From: Paracoccus sp041927875
Lineage (GTDB): Bacteria > Pseudomonadota > Alphaproteobacteria > Rhodobacterales > Rhodobacteraceae
Length of the DNA stretch: 64,000 nucleotides
Assembly (NCBI RefSeq): GCF_041927875.1
Contig: NZ_JBHFHN010000002.1
Strand: one strand, 5' to 3'
This document shows positions 61,825 to 64,000 of this stretch, piece after piece (the first letter of the stretch is position 1; each line of letters opens with the position of its first letter). Position numbers and translations under genes: made by a program. The notes below the pieces were generated by a model that was given only the letters and a program-made list of their open reading frames with translations, did not search any database and had not been told where the DNA came from.

Positions 61825-62805
61825 TCAACCGGCCTTGGCCGCTGCGCTTTCGGGCAGTTCTTCGTCGAACAGGCGCTGATAGAACTCGGCCACGGTCTGA
61901 CGTTCCAGTTCATCGCATTTGTTCAGGAAAGACAGCCGGAAGGCATAGCCGATATTGCGGAAGATCTCGGCGTTCTGCGCCCAGTTGATGACTGTGCGCG
62001 GCGACATCACCGTGGACAAGTCGCCATTCATGAAGGCGGTGCGGGTCAGGTCCGCGACCGTCACCATCTGGCTGATCTGCTTGCGGCCCTTTTCGGTGTT
62101 GTAATGCGGGCATTTCGCCAGAACGATCGCAGATTCCGCGTCATGCGACAGATAGTTCAGGGTCGCGACAAGCGACCAGCGGTCCATCTGTGCCTGGTTG
62201 ATCTGCTGGGTGCCGTGGTAGAGCCCGGTCGTATCGCCCAGACCCACGGTGTTGGCGGTGGCGAACAGGCGGAAGTTGGGGTTCGGGGTGATGATCTCGT
62301 TCTGGTCCAGCAGGGTCAGCTTGCCATCATGTTCCAGCACGCGCTGGATCACGAACATCACATCGGCGCGGCCTGCGTCATATTCGTCGAATACGATGGC
62401 GACGGGATTGCGCAGCGCCCATGGCAGGATGCCCTCGTGGAACTCGGTCACCTGCTTGCCGTCGCGCAGCTTGATCGCGTCCTTGCCGATCAGGTCGATA
62501 CGGCTGATGTGGCTGTCAAGGTTCACCCGCACGCAGGGCCAGTTCAGCCGCGCCGCCACCTGTTCGATATGGGTGGATTTGCCGGTGCCGTGATAGCCCT
62601 GGATCATCACCCGCCGGTTATAGGCAAAGCCCGCCAGGATCGCCAGGGTGGTATCGGGGTCGAACTTGTAGGTCGGGTCCGGTTCCGGCACCCGGTCGCT
62701 GCGCTCGGCAAAGGCGCGCACCTTCATGTCGCTGTCGATGCCGAACACATCGCGGATGTCGATATCCTCGGTCGGTTTCGCCTTGGGGTCCAGTTGCGCG
62801 TCCAT
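61825..62805 (-). CDS. cobS: Cobaltochelatase subunit CobS
   Basis: 326 residues from ATG 62805. AAA+ ATPase: Walker A GYHGTGKSTHIEQVA, Walker B VAIVFDEYDAGRADVM, LFATANTVGLGDTTGLYHGT and arginine-finger region RWSLVATLNYL. Forms a hexamer with CobT that drives cobalt insertion by CobN. Separated from cobT by the HxlR/reductase cassette. Confidence 0.96.
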   Translation of the reverse strand: MDAQLDPKAKPTEDIDIRDVFGIDSDMKVRAFAERSDRVPEPDPTYKFDPDTTLAILAGFAYNRRVMIQGYHGTGKSTHIEQVAARLNWPCVRVNLDSHISRIDLIGKDAIKLRDGKQVTEFHEGILPWALRNPVAIVFDEYDAGRADVMFVIQRVLEHDGKLTLLDQNEIITPNPNFRLFATANTVGLGDTTGLYHGTQQINQAQMDRWSLVATLNYLSHDAESAIVLAKCPHYNTEKGRKQISQMVTVADLTRTAFMNGDLSTVMSPRTVINWAQNAEIFRNIGYAFRLSFLNKCDELERQTVAEFYQRLFDEELPESAAAKAG

Positions 62806-62944
62806 AGCCTGCCCTTTCCAGATCACCCCGCAGACATGAAACATTCGTCCGGTGGGCGCAAGGCCGGAACCTTCCCCCGTGCTGGGCCGTTGCAGCGCGC
62901 AAACCCTGTGCTATTCAGGGCTCAACAATATGGGGACGGCGCGG

Positions 62945-63913
62945 ATGAGCGGACTTCTGGCACTTCTGGACGATGTGGCGGGGATCGCCAAGGTCGCGGC
63001 GGCATCGGTCGACGATGTGGCCAGCATGACGGTCAAGGCCGGGGCCAAGGTCAGCGGCGTGGTGATCGACGATGCGGCCGTGACGCCGCGCTATGTCACC
63101 GGCTTTTCCGCCGACCGCGAATTGCCGATCATCTGGAAGATCGCCAAGGGGTCGATCTTCAACAAGCTGGTGATCCTGCTGCCGATCGCGCTGCTGCTGA
63201 AGGCGTTTGCGCCCTGGGCCATCGCGCCCCTGCTGATGATCGGCGGCGCCTATCTGTGCTTCGAGGGCGCCGAGAAGGTCTGGCACTGGCTGAACCCGCA
63301 CACGCCCCATGCCGATGGTCATGTCGATAATGACGTCGATCCCGTCCGGCTTGAGGAAGAGCGCGTCGCGGGCGCGATCAAGACCGACTTCATCCTGTCG
63401 GCCGAGATCATGACCATCGCCCTTGCCACCCTGCCCGAGGGGCAGACGGTCTGGATGCAGGGCGGCGTGCTGTTCGCGGTCGCCGTGGCGATCACCGCTC
63501 TGGTCTATGGCGGTGTCGCGCTGATCGTGAAGATGGACGACATCGGCCTGCATATGGCCGAAAACGGCCGCCGCGCCACCGCCTCGCTGGGGCGCGGCAT
63601 CCTGCGCTTCATGCCCGGCTTCATGAAGGCGCTGACCATCATCGGCACGGCGGCAATGATCTGGGTGGGGGGCAATATCGTCGTGCATGGCCTGCACGAA
63701 CTTGGCGTGCATGAGCCTTACAACACCATTCACCACCTGGCCGAAGGTGCCGCCCATGCGGTGCCGCAGGCGGCGGGCTTTGTGAACTGGCTGGTGACGG
63801 CGGCGTTGGACGGGGTGATCGGGCTGATCCTGGGGCTGGCGCTGATCCCGGTCGCCACGCATGTCATCAACCCGCTGATCGGCAAGCTGACGGGCAAGGC
63901 TGCGGCGCATTAA
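62945..63913 (+). CDS. DUF808 family membrane protein (YedI-like)
   Basis: 322 residues. Starts MSGLLALLDDVAGIAKVAAASVDDVASM, the family hallmark, followed by about five membrane helices (for example LVILLPIALLLKAFAPWAIAPLLM and MALTIIGTAAMIWVGGNIV regions). Function unknown. Divergent from cobS across 139 bases. Confidence 0.92.
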   Translation: MSGLLALLDDVAGIAKVAAASVDDVASMTVKAGAKVSGVVIDDAAVTPRYVTGFSADRELPIIWKIAKGSIFNKLVILLPIALLLKAFAPWAIAPLLMIGGAYLCFEGAEKVWHWLNPHTPHADGHVDNDVDPVRLEEERVAGAIKTDFILSAEIMTIALATLPEGQTVWMQGGVLFAVAVAITALVYGGVALIVKMDDIGLHMAENGRRATASLGRGILRFMPGFMKALTIIGTAAMIWVGGNIVVHGLHELGVHEPYNTIHHLAEGAAHAVPQAAGFVNWLVTAALDGVIGLILGLALIPVATHVINPLIGKLTGKAAAH

Positions 63914-63915
63914 GC

Positions 63916-63936
63916 GCCGCGCGCCCTTAGCGCGGC
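63916..63936. terminator. Hairpin at the end of the DUF808 gene
   Basis: GCCGCGC-7 bases-GCGCGGC, a 7-bp stem two bases after the stop; it overlaps the stop codon of the gene entering from the right. Confidence 0.4.
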
Positions 63937-64000
63937 AGGTCGCGGCCGAACGGGCCGTCCTTGACCAGCGCCCCCAGTTGGCCGGCGTCCGCGCCGATCC
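63927..64000 (-). CDS. 3' end of an unidentified gene
   Basis: An open minus-strand frame enters from the right edge and ends in TAA at 63927-63929. Only 23 residues are visible, ending LVKDGPFGRDLPR. GC-rich third positions support real coding, but the fragment is too short to identify. Confidence 0.5.
   Translation of the reverse strand, partial: IGADAGQLGALVKDGPFGRDLPR

Overview
The window looks like chromosomal DNA of a high-GC alphaproteobacterium of the Rhodobacteraceae, Paracoccus- or Rhodobacter-like. The evidence is the very GC-rich third codon positions, a class I lysyl-tRNA synthetase, heterotetrameric sarcosine oxidase, aerobic cobaltochelatase CobS/CobT, and families typical of that group (DUF3572, DUF2125, DUF983, DUF1289, Hint-domain and MidA proteins). 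I see no tRNA or rRNA gene, no CRISPR array, no transposase or integrase, and no phage structural block. Most of it is ordinary core genome in short, tightly packed operons, many with 4-base start/stop overlaps.

Left part (1-14.5 kb): the 3' end of an EF-G-like GTPase, a secreted 5'-nucleotidase, DUF952 and pyrD. Then comes a long minus-strand acetate module: acetyl-CoA synthetase, an adenylate kinase, a DUF4212/solute-sodium symporter pair, a cNMP-binding/CBS/DUF294 nucleotidyltransferase-like protein, a small membrane protein, a receiver protein, and a membrane protein that joins a degenerate histidine-kinase-like sensor to an intact DEDDh (DnaQ-type) exonuclease. This is the least understood set of genes here and the best candidate for an unusual system.

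Middle-left (14.5-31 kb): a SulP transporter, a flavin-split-barrel protein, a large parallel beta-helix protein without a signal peptide, lysK, a TerB-like protein, dacB and nadD. Next is a cyclic-di-GMP region: an H-NOX-fold protein lacking its heme ligand, overlapping a GGDEF protein, and about 1.8 kb away a PleD-like protein whose receiver and I-site residues are lost. It is followed by a sigma factor/membrane protein/Spy-like operon with a 4-EF-hand secreted protein.

Middle-right (31-46.8 kb): DUF983 and NUDIX, a MotA/ExbB-like plus coiled-coil OmpA-like pair, ChaC-like, DUF2125, extensin-like, tyrosine/histidine biosynthesis (tyrA, hisC), rpsD, ubiK-like, lgt, MidA, pgeF, LOG, rarD, GH114 and sodB.

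Right part (46.8-64 kb): a gene-free 740-bp stretch with roughly 130-bp imperfect tandem repeats. Then soxGADB, with a small membrane protein and its own terminator placed between soxB and soxD. Then ccmI, ruvX, DUF1289, an orphan ABC ATPase, an SDR lacking YxxxK, a Hint protein lacking its cysteine, and cobT and cobS separated by a divergent HxlR-regulator/flavin-reductase cassette. A DUF808 membrane protein and the end of an unidentified gene close the window. A dispersed intergenic inverted-repeat family (core TTGCCCAAATAC) occurs at three places.
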